From contig CALFNW010000072.1 in the NCBI GenBank assembly GCA_937902275.1, positions 1-14,325 of the forward strand: a stretch of DNA of 14,325 nucleotides, given 5' to 3'. The position numbers were made by a program, and so were the translations under genes. The notes under the pieces were generated by a model. It was not told where the DNA came from and ran no database searches. It saw only the letters and a list, made by a program, of their open reading frames with translations. The stretch comes from UBA4717 sp002404395 (lineage in GTDB: Bacteria > Bacillota > Clostridia > Oscillospirales > CAG-272). Shown in pieces: positions 1 through 7,121 of the stretch; the stretch's first letter is position 1, and the number at the start of each line of letters is the position of its first letter.

Positions 1-1058
1 TTACCCTGTGATGCCGCAAAGCCTACCGCCACATCGTTTCCGATGACCTGGACCGCGACCATAGTTACCGCTTCGCACTGAGTCGGATTGACCTTTCCGG
101 GCATTATCGATGAGCCCGGTTCGTTTTCGGGAATATGTATCTCACCGAGACCGTCGCGAGGACCGCTGGCAAGCCATCTGACATCGTTCGCGATCTTCAT
201 CATATCGCACGCCGTCGCTTTGATCGCGCCGTGAGCAAAAACAAGCTCATCCTTGGACGTAAGCGCATGGAATTTGTTGCTCGCGGTCACAAACGGCTTT
301 CCGGTAAGCTCCGCCGTCTTTTGGGCGACAAGCTCCGAGAACCCTTGCGGCGCGTTCAGTCCGGTGCCTACCGCGGTCCCGCCGAGCGCAAGCTCATACA
401 GCGGCTTTACGGCAAGCTTCAGAAGCTCAATGTCGCGTTCAAGGCTCGAACGCCAGCCCGAGATCTCCTGACTGAATTTTATCGGTGTGGCATCCTGAAG
501 ATGCGTTCTTCCCGACTTTACCACGTCCTCATTTTCGGCTTCAAGCCTTTTGAAGGTCGAGATCAAAAGCTCGATCGCGGGGATCAGTTTATCTTCGATC
601 GCAAAAACTGCGGAAATGTGCATTGCGGTAGGAAAAGTGTCGTTTGACGACTGACTCATATTTATGTCGTCGTTCGGATGGCAGAGTTTTGAGCCTGCGA
701 TCTGATTTGCACGATTGGCAATAACTTCGTTGGCATTCATGTTTGACTGAGTGCCCGAACCGGTCTGCCAGACCACAAGCGGAAAGTGTTCGTTAAGCTC
801 TCCTGCGATAACTTCGTCGCAGGCCGCCGAGATCGCGCTGAGCTTTTCAGCAGTCATTTTTTCAGGCTTAAGCTCCGCGTTGGCAAGCGCCGCTGCCTTT
901 TTCAATATTCCGAATGCATGAGTGATCTCACGCGGCATCGTCTCAATTCCGACGCCTATCTTGAAATTTTCATGGCTTCTTTCGGTCTGTGCCGCCCAAA
1001 GCTTATCGGCAGGCACCTTTACTTCTCCCATAGAATCGTGTTCAATACGGTATTCCAT
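1..1058 (-). CDS. fumC: Class II fumarate hydratase, C-terminus cut by window edge
   Basis: Class II fumarase (fumarate + water <-> L-malate), a cytosolic homotetramer of the aspartase/fumarase superfamily. About 352 codons are present and the frame is still open at the left edge; the family is about 460 residues, so roughly 105 C-terminal residues are missing. Visible signatures: VWQTGSGTQSNMNANEV (residues 97-112), HPNDDINMSQSSNDTFPTA (127-145), THLQDATP (185-192, catalytic His186), and the mobile SS loop GSSIMPGKVNPTQCEA (315-330). The ending NPTQCEA is the fumarase form; aspartase has NPVIPE, so aspartate ammonia-lyase is ruled out. The chosen start gives the usual N-terminus MEYRIEHDSMGEVKVPADK. 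An in-frame ATG two codons upstream (1064) is also possible, and neither has a clear Shine-Dalgarno. The gene lies 68 nt downstream of the dehydrogenase on the same strand and is probably co-transcribed with it. Confidence 0.95.
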   Translation of the reverse strand, partial: MEYRIEHDSMGEVKVPADKLWAAQTERSHENFKIGVGIETMPREITHAFGILKKAAALANAELKPEKMTAEKLSAISAACDEVIAGELNEHFPLVVWQTGSGTQSNMNANEVIANRANQIAGSKLCHPNDDINMSQSSNDTFPTAMHISAVFAIEDKLIPAIELLISTFKRLEAENEDVVKSGRTHLQDATPIKFSQEISGWRSSLERDIELLKLAVKPLYELALGGTAVGTGLNAPQGFSELVAQKTAELTGKPFVTASNKFHALTSKDELVFAHGAIKATACDMMKIANDVRWLASGPRDGLGEIHIPENEPGSSIMPGKVNPTQCEAVTMVAVQVIGNDVAVGFAASQG

Positions 1059-1071
1059 AATCATTCACTGT

Positions 1072-1086
1072 GTCGGCGTAGCCGAC
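1072..1086. repeat. GTCGGC-gta-GCCGAC dyad before fumC
   Basis: A perfect 6-bp inverted repeat with a 3-nt loop. It ends 13 nt before the fumC start codon, in the gap after the dehydrogenase gene. It lacks a following U-run on the minus strand, so it does not look like a terminator. Similar dyads occur before pepT and the ADP-ribosylglycohydrolase gene and inside the tRNA terminator. It may shape translation initiation or mRNA processing; this is inference. Confidence 0.5.
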
Positions 1087-1126
1087 CCGATTTATATTTT
1101 GCTTATATTTTACGATTTTTTACGGC

Positions 1127-2071
1127 TCAAAGCTTAAGGTTCTTGATCACGTCTTTGAGCGTATCGGCACTGTGGCGCAGCTTGACGATCTCATCGTCGG
1201 TAAGTGCAACATTCACTTTCCCGCGCACGCCGTTATGTCCGACCATATTGAGCGTACTGAGACATACGTCGTCGATCCCGTACTCGCCGTGCATCATGGT
1301 AGAAACCGTCATGGTCGTATCTATGCCGCTGAGAATACATTTGCAGATATGGCAAACCGAAACAGAGACCGCATAGAAGGTCGCGCCTTTTCTTGCGATA
1401 ACACGCCCGCCGGATTTCTTTACGTACTGCTCCACCTCTTCGAGATCAAGCTCAGGGTTGACCATTCCGGGCGTTGTGATAAGTTTCTGACATTCGCAGA
1501 TCGGCACGTTTGAAATGTTCGCAACCGACCACGGAATAAAGGAAGAATCGCCGTGCTCACCGAAAACGTATGCGTGTACGTTGCTCTGATTTATGTTGTA
1601 ATATTCGGAAAGGCGCGCGCGGAGTCTTGCCGTATCGAGAATAGTTCCCGAACCGATAATATGATTTTCGGGAATATTTGAGTATTTATGGAAAACATAT
1701 GTAAGTATGTCGACCGGATTGCTCACAATGATATAAATTGCATTCGGAGCGTACTCGGTGATTTCGGGAATGATCATCTTTGTGATATCTACATTTGTCT
1801 GAGCAAGCTCAAGACGTGTCTGACCAGGCTTTCTCGCAATGCCCGAAGTCAATATAACGATATCAGAGTTGACCGCGTCGCGATAGTCGCCCGCATAGAT
1901 CGAGCAGGCGCCGCAGAACGGCGTTCCCTGTCTGATGTCGAGCGCTTCGCCGAGCGCTTTTTCGTTATTTATGTCGATCATAACGATCTCGGAAGCAATG
2001 CCCATAACGGTAAGAGTGTACGCGATTGTGGATCCGACGCTGCCGGTTCCGATGATGGAAACTTTGTTCAT
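1127..2071 (-). CDS. LDH/MDH-superfamily NAD-dependent dehydrogenase, probably malate dehydrogenase
   Basis: A 2-hydroxyacid dehydrogenase of 314 residues, full length for the family. The Rossmann motif GTGSVGS is at 8-14 and the NAD-ribose Asp is D33. Catalytic residues in LDH numbering are Arg109 = R86, Asp168 = D147, Arg171 = R150 and His195 = H173 in GEHGDSSFIPWS. Overall similarity is to L-lactate dehydrogenase, but the specificity loop reads SGIARKPGQTRLEL, so position 102 is Arg (R80). Lactate dehydrogenases have Gln there; malate dehydrogenases have Arg, and the Q102R change is the classic LDH-to-MDH switch. With pckG upstream and fumC downstream, oxaloacetate + NADH -> malate is the likelier reaction. 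The MDH call is inference; lactate activity is not excluded. It has its own promoter (2155-2183). An AAAGG lies about 13 nt before the start, and the gene ends in TGA. Confidence 0.9.
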   Translation of the reverse strand: MNKVSIIGTGSVGSTIAYTLTVMGIASEIVMIDINNEKALGEALDIRQGTPFCGACSIYAGDYRDAVNSDIVILTSGIARKPGQTRLELAQTNVDITKMIIPEITEYAPNAIYIIVSNPVDILTYVFHKYSNIPENHIIGSGTILDTARLRARLSEYYNINQSNVHAYVFGEHGDSSFIPWSVANISNVPICECQKLITTPGMVNPELDLEEVEQYVKKSGGRVIARKGATFYAVSVSVCHICKCILSGIDTTMTVSTMMHGEYGIDDVCLSTLNMVGHNGVRGKVNVALTDDEIVKLRHSADTLKDVIKNLKL

Positions 2072-2154
2072 AATGATTCACATACCTTTCATAAATTTCG
2101 GCGGCGGCAGGCGTTTTTCGACAACGCACGACCGCATCTGCTGTAATCCTACAC

Positions 2155-2183
2155 ATTATAGCATATTTTTAAGCGTATTTCAA
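2155..2183 (-). promoter_or_regulatory. Sigma-A promoter of the dehydrogenase-fumC unit
   Basis: On the minus strand, -35 TTGAAA (2178-2183), a 17-bp spacer and a perfect TATAAT -10 (2155-2160). The predicted transcription start is near 2148, giving a 5' leader of about 77 nt. Together with the terminator just upstream, it separates this unit from pckG. Confidence 0.8.
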
Positions 2184-2274
2184 TAGTCACGCTCTACAAA
2201 TAATTCACGGCAAATTGCATTTTTCACATATCAGTATTGTGGTTATCGATATATCTCTTATAAATATGACTTTA

Positions 2275-2311
2275 ACAACAAAAATCGGAAGACCCGAGAC
2301 GGGTCTTCCGA
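2275..2311 (-). terminator. Intrinsic terminator of pckG
   Basis: A perfect 11-bp stem (2285-2295 with 2301-2311) and a 5-nt loop, read on the minus strand and followed by TTTTTGTTGTT. It begins 19 nt after the pckG stop codon. Confidence 0.9.
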
Positions 2312-2329
2312 CACAGACAAGTATATAAA

Positions 2330-4114
2330 TTACATTGCAGCGAGCGAAGCTTTGAGATTTTCAAGCTGTTCTCTGAGCTCATGAGGCAGCTTGTCGCCGA
2401 ACTTCTTGTAATGCTCTTCGATCTCAGCCGCTTCCTTTTCCCAGACGTCACGGTCAACTTTGAGGATCGACTTGAGTGTTTCGATATCCATATCAAGATC
2501 GGTAAGGTCGATATCCTCAGGTCTCGGAACATATCCGATAGGAGTTTCGACTGCATCTGCCTTGCCCTCGCAACGATCAATGATCCAATTGAGCACACGC
2601 ATATTGTCGCCGAAGCCGGGCCATACGAAGTTACCCTCGTCATCGGTACGGAACCAGTTGACGTTAAAGATCTTCGGAGCCTTGTCGCCGAGCTTCTTGC
2701 CCATTTCAAGCCAATGCGCAAAATAATCGCCCATATGGTATCCGCAGAACGGGAGCATTGCCATCGGGTCGCGGCGAACAACGCCGACTGCGCCTGCGGC
2801 AGCAGCGGTAGTTTCGGAAGCCATTGTCGAACCTACGAACACGCCGTTAACCCAATTCTTCGACTGATATACGAGCGGAGCGCACTTAGCACGGCGTCCG
2901 CCGAAAATAATTGCCGAGATCGGTACTCCTGCGCCCTTGTCAAATTCCGCAGAAATGCACGGGCAGTTCTTTGCCGGAGCGGTGAAACGGCTGTTGGGAT
3001 GAGCCGCATATGTGGTCTTATCCTTCTTATCGAATTTGGAGGGATCCCACGGGTTGCCCTTCCAATCGATCATATGCTGAGGGATTTCCTTGGTAAGGCC
3101 CTCCCACCAAACGGTATTATCGTCGGTGTTGAGCGCAACATTGGTGAATATGGTGTTCTTCTTGGTGCTCTCAAGCGCATTGAAGTTTGAGTGTTCGTTG
3201 GTGCCGGGAGCTACGCCAAAGAATCCGTTTTCGGGGTTGATAGCGTAAAGTCTGCCATCCTTACCGATGCGCATCCACGAGATGTCATCGCCGACAGTCC
3301 AAATCTTATAGCCCTTATCACGCAGATACTTCGGGGGGATCAGCATAGCGAGGTTGGTCTTGCCGCAAGCCGACGGGAATGCCGCCGCCACGTACTTGAT
3401 CTCGCCCTTGGGGTTCTGAAGTCCGAGGATAAGCATATGCTCAGCCATCCAGCCTTCTTTCCAACCCTGGTACGAAGCGATACGGAGCGCAAAGCACTTT
3501 TTACCGAGCAATACGTTTCCGCCGTATGCCGAATTCACGGAAATGATGGTGTTATCCTGCGGGAAGTGGCAGATATAACGCTTTTCGGGATCAACGTCGC
3601 ACTTAGCGTGCAATCCGCGTACCCAATCATTGCTGTCGCCGAGCACTTCAAGCACCTTTGCGCCCACTCTCGTCATGATCGACATATTGAGCACAACGTA
3701 GATCGAATCGGTAACTTCAATACCGATCTTGGCAAGCGGCGAGCCGACAGGTCCCATCGAATAAGGGATAATGTACATAGTGCCGCCCTTATATGAGTTG
3801 CGGGCGATATCGTAAAGTCTTTCGTACATCTCTTTAGGATCGCACCAATTGTTGGTCGGTCCTGCAGTCTCCTTATCGGTCGTGCAGATAAACGTACGGT
3901 CCTCGACACGCGCCACATCGTTCGGACGGGTTCTGTGCAGATAGCAGCCCGGAAGCTTATCTTCGTTAAGCTTGATCATTTCACCGGTCTCGACAGCTTC
4001 CTTGCGAAGCGCGTCAAGCTGTTCTTCGCTGCCGTCGATCCAAAGCACCTTATCCGGATTTACGAGCGCTTTGACTTCATCAAGCCACTTAAGTACTGTT
4101 GCGTTAGTAGTCAT
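2330..4114 (-). CDS. pckG: Phosphoenolpyruvate carboxykinase (GTP)
   Basis: GTP-dependent PEPCK, which interconverts oxaloacetate + GTP with PEP + CO2 + GDP in the cytosol; 594 residues, normal for the family. The start is set at 4114 because AAAGGAG lies 8 nt upstream. The longer frame from 4141 would add nine residues and swallow this site. Motifs, numbered from this start: FPSACGKTNLAM (P-loop at 249-254 with the reactive Cys250), GDDISWMRIG from 275 (metal/phosphate loop), and FGGRRAKCAPLVYQS from 404. The SACGKTN P-loop marks the GTP type; the ATP type has GLSGTGKTTL. The gene is monocistronic with its own promoter and terminator. It sits upstream of the malate-type dehydrogenase and fumC. 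This suggests a carboxylating, anaplerotic role feeding fumarate or succinate formation in an anaerobe; the direction of flux is inferred. Confidence 0.96.
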   Translation of the reverse strand: MTTNATVLKWLDEVKALVNPDKVLWIDGSEEQLDALRKEAVETGEMIKLNEDKLPGCYLHRTRPNDVARVEDRTFICTTDKETAGPTNNWCDPKEMYERLYDIARNSYKGGTMYIIPYSMGPVGSPLAKIGIEVTDSIYVVLNMSIMTRVGAKVLEVLGDSNDWVRGLHAKCDVDPEKRYICHFPQDNTIISVNSAYGGNVLLGKKCFALRIASYQGWKEGWMAEHMLILGLQNPKGEIKYVAAAFPSACGKTNLAMLIPPKYLRDKGYKIWTVGDDISWMRIGKDGRLYAINPENGFFGVAPGTNEHSNFNALESTKKNTIFTNVALNTDDNTVWWEGLTKEIPQHMIDWKGNPWDPSKFDKKDKTTYAAHPNSRFTAPAKNCPCISAEFDKGAGVPISAIIFGGRRAKCAPLVYQSKNWVNGVFVGSTMASETTAAAAGAVGVVRRDPMAMLPFCGYHMGDYFAHWLEMGKKLGDKAPKIFNVNWFRTDDEGNFVWPGFGDNMRVLNWIIDRCEGKADAVETPIGYVPRPEDIDLTDLDMDIETLKSILKVDRDVWEKEAAEIEEHYKKFGDKLPHELREQLENLKASLAAM

Positions 4115-4174
4115 AATCAGATCTCCTTTGCAAAAATTCATTGATAATCTGCCGTGATATTTTCGGACAAATGC

Positions 4175-4203
4175 ATTTTAGCACCGACAAGCACGATTGT
4201 GAA
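4175..4203 (-). promoter_or_regulatory. Promoter of pckG
   Basis: On the minus strand, -35 TTCACA (4198-4203), a 17-bp spacer and -10 TAAAAT (4175-4180), preceded by TGC (extended -10). A weak dyad CCGAT-N7-ATCGG (4207-4223) abuts the -35 on its upstream side and could be an operator. Confidence 0.65.
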
Positions 4204-4274
4204 TTGCCGATTTTTTATATCGGTTATGCATACCGTTATATCGCACAGACTGTCATACAAGTCTCGGGTATGTC

Positions 4275-4300
4275 AAAAACCCGTCGGCTCATGCCGACGG
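4275..4300 (-). terminator. Intrinsic terminator of tRNA-Arg
   Basis: An 8-bp perfect stem CCGTCGGC/GCCGACGG (4281-4288 with 4293-4300) and a 4-nt loop. On the minus strand it is followed by GTTTTTG. It starts 7 nt beyond the tRNA 3' end. Its stem contains the GTCGGC/GCCGAC pair seen elsewhere in the window. Confidence 0.88.
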
Positions 4301-4307
4301 ATCTTGC

Positions 4308-4384
4308 TGGCCCGCCCTACAGGATTCGAACCTGCGACCAACGGAATCGGAATCCGGTACTCTATCCGACTGAGCTAAAGGCGG
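4308..4384 (-). tRNA. tRNA-Arg, anticodon CCG
   Basis: 77 nt including an encoded 3' CCA (4308-4310). The acceptor stem CCGCCTT pairs with AGGGCGG, with one U-G pair. The D arm is GCTC-AGTCGGATA-GAGT. The anticodon loop TTCCGAT gives CCG (complement of 4348-4350), reading CGG. The T arm is GCAGG-TTCGAAT-CCTGT, and the discriminator base is G. One oddity is that the base pair 27-43 at the top of the anticodon stem is a C-U mismatch; the other four pairs are sound. It is a single-gene unit with a strong promoter and terminator. Confidence 0.95.
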
Positions 4385-4402
4385 TTACTCGCCGACTTAC
4401 GA

Positions 4403-4431
4403 ATTATAACACAAATTACGGATATTGTAAA
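4403..4431 (-). promoter_or_regulatory. Promoter of tRNA-Arg
   Basis: On the minus strand, -35 TTTACA (4426-4431), a 17-bp spacer and TATAAT (4403-4408), ending about 19 bp before the mature tRNA 5' end. Confidence 0.85.
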
Positions 4432-4459
4432 TAGCTTTTGATAAATTTCGCGCGTATTT

Positions 4460-5140
4460 TCAGAAAATTCCGACTGCGTTCACAAAATCCCGCGCCAATG
4501 CGGTCAGCTTTTCGTATTCGCCGGAATCAATATATTTTTTGTTCACCACTCCCGAACCGACGCCGATCCCACACACGCCTGCACGCATATAATCGCCGAC
4601 ACTTTCGGACTCAATGTTTCCGACAGCAAGCAATTTGAGATTTGAAAGCGGCGCTTTTATCGCCTTGATATATTCCGCTCCGAACAAGCCCGCCGGGAAC
4701 ACTTTTATGTAGTCGGCGCCCGCATTGTGCGCCGTCATGATCTCGGTCGGAGTAAGCGCGCCCGGCATCGACACCATTCCGAGCGCCTTGGTCTGCTTTA
4801 TCACATCGGTATTGACGTCGGGTGAAATAATAAACTCCCCGCCGGCTTCTCGGGTCAGTATCACCTTTTGAACATCCGTAACCGTTCCGGCGCCTATGTG
4901 CGCGTCAGACGGAAGCGCGGATTTGAGCGCTGCGATAAAACCCGATATCTCACTGTCGCTGTGTGCGCCGGTCGCATCGTAGGTTATTTCCATAAGTCTT
5001 ATTCCGCCGTCGTACAGCGCACGGGCGCACCGCATGAGCTTATCACCGTACACGCCCCTGATAATAGCGACCACGCCGCTTTTTTCAAGCGCAGCGGAAA
5101 CCGAAACCGCTGCGGCTTCGTTCATTATTTCACAAGTCAT
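4460..5140 (-). CDS. eda: KDPG/KHG-family aldolase (2-dehydro-3-deoxyphosphogluconate aldolase)
   Basis: A class I Schiff-base aldolase of 226 residues that cleaves 2-keto-3-deoxy-6-phosphogluconate to pyruvate + glyceraldehyde-3-phosphate, and/or 4-hydroxy-2-oxoglutarate to pyruvate + glyoxylate. Motifs: VVAIIRG (23-29), LMEITYD with catalytic Glu51, GAGTV (83-87), ISPDVN (105-110), MPGALTPTEI (125-134), the Schiff-base Lys146 in DYIKVFPAG, and GIGVGSG (191-197). GAGG lies 7 nt before the ATG. It sits 65 nt downstream of the M23 peptidase gene with no visible promoter or terminator between them, so read-through transcription is likely. No other Entner-Doudoroff or uronate genes are in the window, so the physiological substrate cannot be told from context. 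It ends in TGA, and no clear terminator precedes the tRNA promoter. Confidence 0.9.
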   Translation of the reverse strand: MTCEIMNEAAAVSVSAALEKSGVVAIIRGVYGDKLMRCARALYDGGIRLMEITYDATGAHSDSEISGFIAALKSALPSDAHIGAGTVTDVQKVILTREAGGEFIISPDVNTDVIKQTKALGMVSMPGALTPTEIMTAHNAGADYIKVFPAGLFGAEYIKAIKAPLSNLKLLAVGNIESESVGDYMRAGVCGIGVGSGVVNKKYIDSGEYEKLTALARDFVNAVGIF

Positions 5141-5205
5141 ACCGATACCTCAATATCTTTCAAGCTCATTGACATTTATTCCGAACTGCGGTCTGTGTGC
5201 CGCAT

Positions 5206-6939
5206 TTACTTTATCACAGTCATATCTTCGGGCAGATAGTCGGTCGGATCAACAGTCTTGCCGTCCACACGCACCTCGAAATGCAAGTGATACGCAGTGG
5301 CAACCCCCGTTTTGCCGATCGCACCGATAACATCGCCTTTTTTGACTTCGTCGCCCTCTTGTGCATACAGCTTCGACATATGCGCATAGAGCGTTGAAAA
5401 GCCGTCGGCGTGTTCGATGGTTATGTAATAACCATATGAATTGTTATATCCCGCGTACGTGACCGTCCCCGAATCGGCAGCCCACACATCATTACCGTAG
5501 CTGTTGAGGATATCTATTCCGAGGTGGAAATCATATGCGCCGAACAGGCGTCTGCCGCCGTAGCCCGAGGATATCGGTTTGGTCGCGGCGGTAGGCCAAA
5601 TAAAGTTGCCGCTCGGATTTTTGGTCGGCACCGGCGAAGTGCCGATGACCATTACTTCGGTCACGGGCTCCTTGACGGTTTTGCGCGAAATCTCCTTGCG
5701 CGAGATCTCTCCGCTGTTGTCGTATTCGACCTCGTACACGACCTCGGCGCTTCCATCTCTGCCGCCGGTCTTGAGTATCTGTGTGCCCACGGTATAATCA
5801 TCGGACTCAATATACGCCGTCTCATATGGGATCTTTTCACTTGCAGTCTCTTCCTTGCTGTACACGAGATTAAGCTCGCGACGAAGCTTTTCTTCGTCTG
5901 TGGTTATCTGAGTACCGTCAGAGAGCGTTTTCGGCACAACAAGCGTATTTATACCATCCGAAAAACGCGCCGTGACTCCGACATCGTTTGCAGCGTCGGT
6001 ATTATCCGATTCCGAAGCGGTAAGCGCAAGCGCACTCACGCGATTGATACCGACCGTATCGGTAACAGCTTCGTTGCTTTCTGACGCGTCTGCGATCTGA
6101 GCAATTTCAAGATTGAGCAATTGCGCGATCTGCTCGGTGGTCCTTACCGAGCTCTTGAGGCAAAGTTCATTCACTATGCGGATATCGTTTCTGAGCGTTC
6201 GTTTTTCACCGTTCGCATTTTCAAATTGGTCAAGCAAGCCGTTAAGCTCGTCGTAGCTCGTGCCCGCCGCGATTTTTTCTCCGTCAACATACAATGCGTA
6301 TGCGTCGGTAAAGTCCTTGGAAGCTACATTGTACAACACTCGGTAGCAGTCGGCATCATTCATAAAGGTCGGAGACTTGACGTTCAGGAAGGTATAGTCG
6401 ATACGGCAGTCAAGCTCGTAATCCTGCCCTGCCATCGCGGCAAAATCGGTGTCTATCATGGTTTCCGCAACAGTCATCGGAGAGCGCGTTTCAAGATATC
6501 CGACAAAATCACCGTTCAGATAGACTCCAAGCACCACGTCGTAACTCGCGGCATTTATAATAATACCGAGCGTTGCCGCCACAACAGCGAACACTCCGAG
6601 CAGTGCCGCCGGTTTTGCGATACACGACAAAATAAAAGCGGACTTTTTTGCCAGGCTGTCACAACGGTTTAAATACCGTTTGATTATTTCGCGGTTGCGC
6701 CGGCTCTTTATCCGTGAATTATAGAACACATACCAACGTCCGGATACTTTTTTTATCAGGCCGAGCACCGCATCGGCAAAATGCTTGCCGATGCCCTTTT
6801 CAAAATTCAACAGTTTGAGTGCGATCGAATTGACGAGACGTTCAAGCGCGGTCAGCTCATGATGGGCGGAGATCCGCTCCTCCCCGACGGGCTTGTTTGA
6901 CCGCTCGGGCGTATTCTGAGTATTTTTTAATTTACTCAT
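5206..6939 (-). CDS. Membrane-anchored G5-domain M23 metallopeptidase (peptidoglycan DD-endopeptidase type)
   Basis: A 577-residue predicted cell-wall hydrolase that cuts peptide cross-links. Residues 1-100 are basic and presumably cytoplasmic (KSRRNREIIKRYLNR). A single membrane segment spans about 101-129, so the rest is extracellular. A linker region of about 135-330 precedes a G5-like domain at about 355-434, ending KEPVTEVMVIGT. The M23 domain covers about 445-570. Its Zn ligands are H472 and D476 (FHLGIDI) and H553 (HLHFEV), with catalytic H520 in YAHMSK, so the site is intact. AAAGGAGG lies 6-8 nt before the ATG. It is the first gene of a likely unit with eda. Related G5-M23 proteins act in Firmicutes cell-wall remodelling; the exact bond cleaved is not visible. 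The roughly 100-residue cytoplasmic part before the membrane anchor is longer than a simple signal anchor. Confidence 0.92.
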   Translation of the reverse strand: MSKLKNTQNTPERSNKPVGEERISAHHELTALERLVNSIALKLLNFEKGIGKHFADAVLGLIKKVSGRWYVFYNSRIKSRRNREIIKRYLNRCDSLAKKSAFILSCIAKPAALLGVFAVVAATLGIIINAASYDVVLGVYLNGDFVGYLETRSPMTVAETMIDTDFAAMAGQDYELDCRIDYTFLNVKSPTFMNDADCYRVLYNVASKDFTDAYALYVDGEKIAAGTSYDELNGLLDQFENANGEKRTLRNDIRIVNELCLKSSVRTTEQIAQLLNLEIAQIADASESNEAVTDTVGINRVSALALTASESDNTDAANDVGVTARFSDGINTLVVPKTLSDGTQITTDEEKLRRELNLVYSKEETASEKIPYETAYIESDDYTVGTQILKTGGRDGSAEVVYEVEYDNSGEISRKEISRKTVKEPVTEVMVIGTSPVPTKNPSGNFIWPTAATKPISSGYGGRRLFGAYDFHLGIDILNSYGNDVWAADSGTVTYAGYNNSYGYYITIEHADGFSTLYAHMSKLYAQEGDEVKKGDVIGAIGKTGVATAYHLHFEVRVDGKTVDPTDYLPEDMTVIK

Positions 6940-6973
6940 AATGGGACCTCCTTTCGTTTTTTAACCGGGGGAT

Positions 6974-7002
6974 ATTATACTACATTTTCCGTTTTGAGTC
7001 AA
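6974..7002 (-). promoter_or_regulatory. Promoter of the M23 peptidase (and eda)
   Basis: On the minus strand, -35 TTGACT (6997-7002), a 17-bp spacer and TATAAT (6974-6979). The leader is about 28 nt and leads straight to a consensus Shine-Dalgarno. Confidence 0.85.
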
Positions 7003-7086
7003 CTCTTGTCATGAAAGATTCACAAAGGCGACAATATTATGCAATTACTTGCAGGCGGGTTTTCAGGCATTTTTTCGCTTAGCGCC

Positions 7087-7108
7087 GCCGAAAAGCTGCG
7101 GTTTCGGC
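7087..7108 (-). terminator. Weak hairpin after pepT, possible terminator
   Basis: A 7-bp stem GCCGAAA/TTTCGGC with an 8-nt loop, 13 nt after the pepT stop codon. No clear U-run follows on the minus strand, so termination here is doubtful. Confidence 0.3.
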
Positions 7109-7121
7109 AAAGGGCGACAGC

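Noticed and set aside
135..647. A 170-codon plus-strand frame at the left end
   Set aside because: It is antisense to fumC, whose minus-strand translation carries every fumarase signature across the same bases.
1..1058. Aspartate ammonia-lyase instead of fumarase
   Set aside because: The VWQTGSGTQSNMN segment and the loop ending NPTQCEA are fumarase forms; aspartase has GGAGTSTNMN and NPVIPE.
2381..3796. Long plus-strand frames opposite pckG
   Set aside because: They are antisense to a full-length PEP carboxykinase with all its motifs; translations show no recognisable domain.
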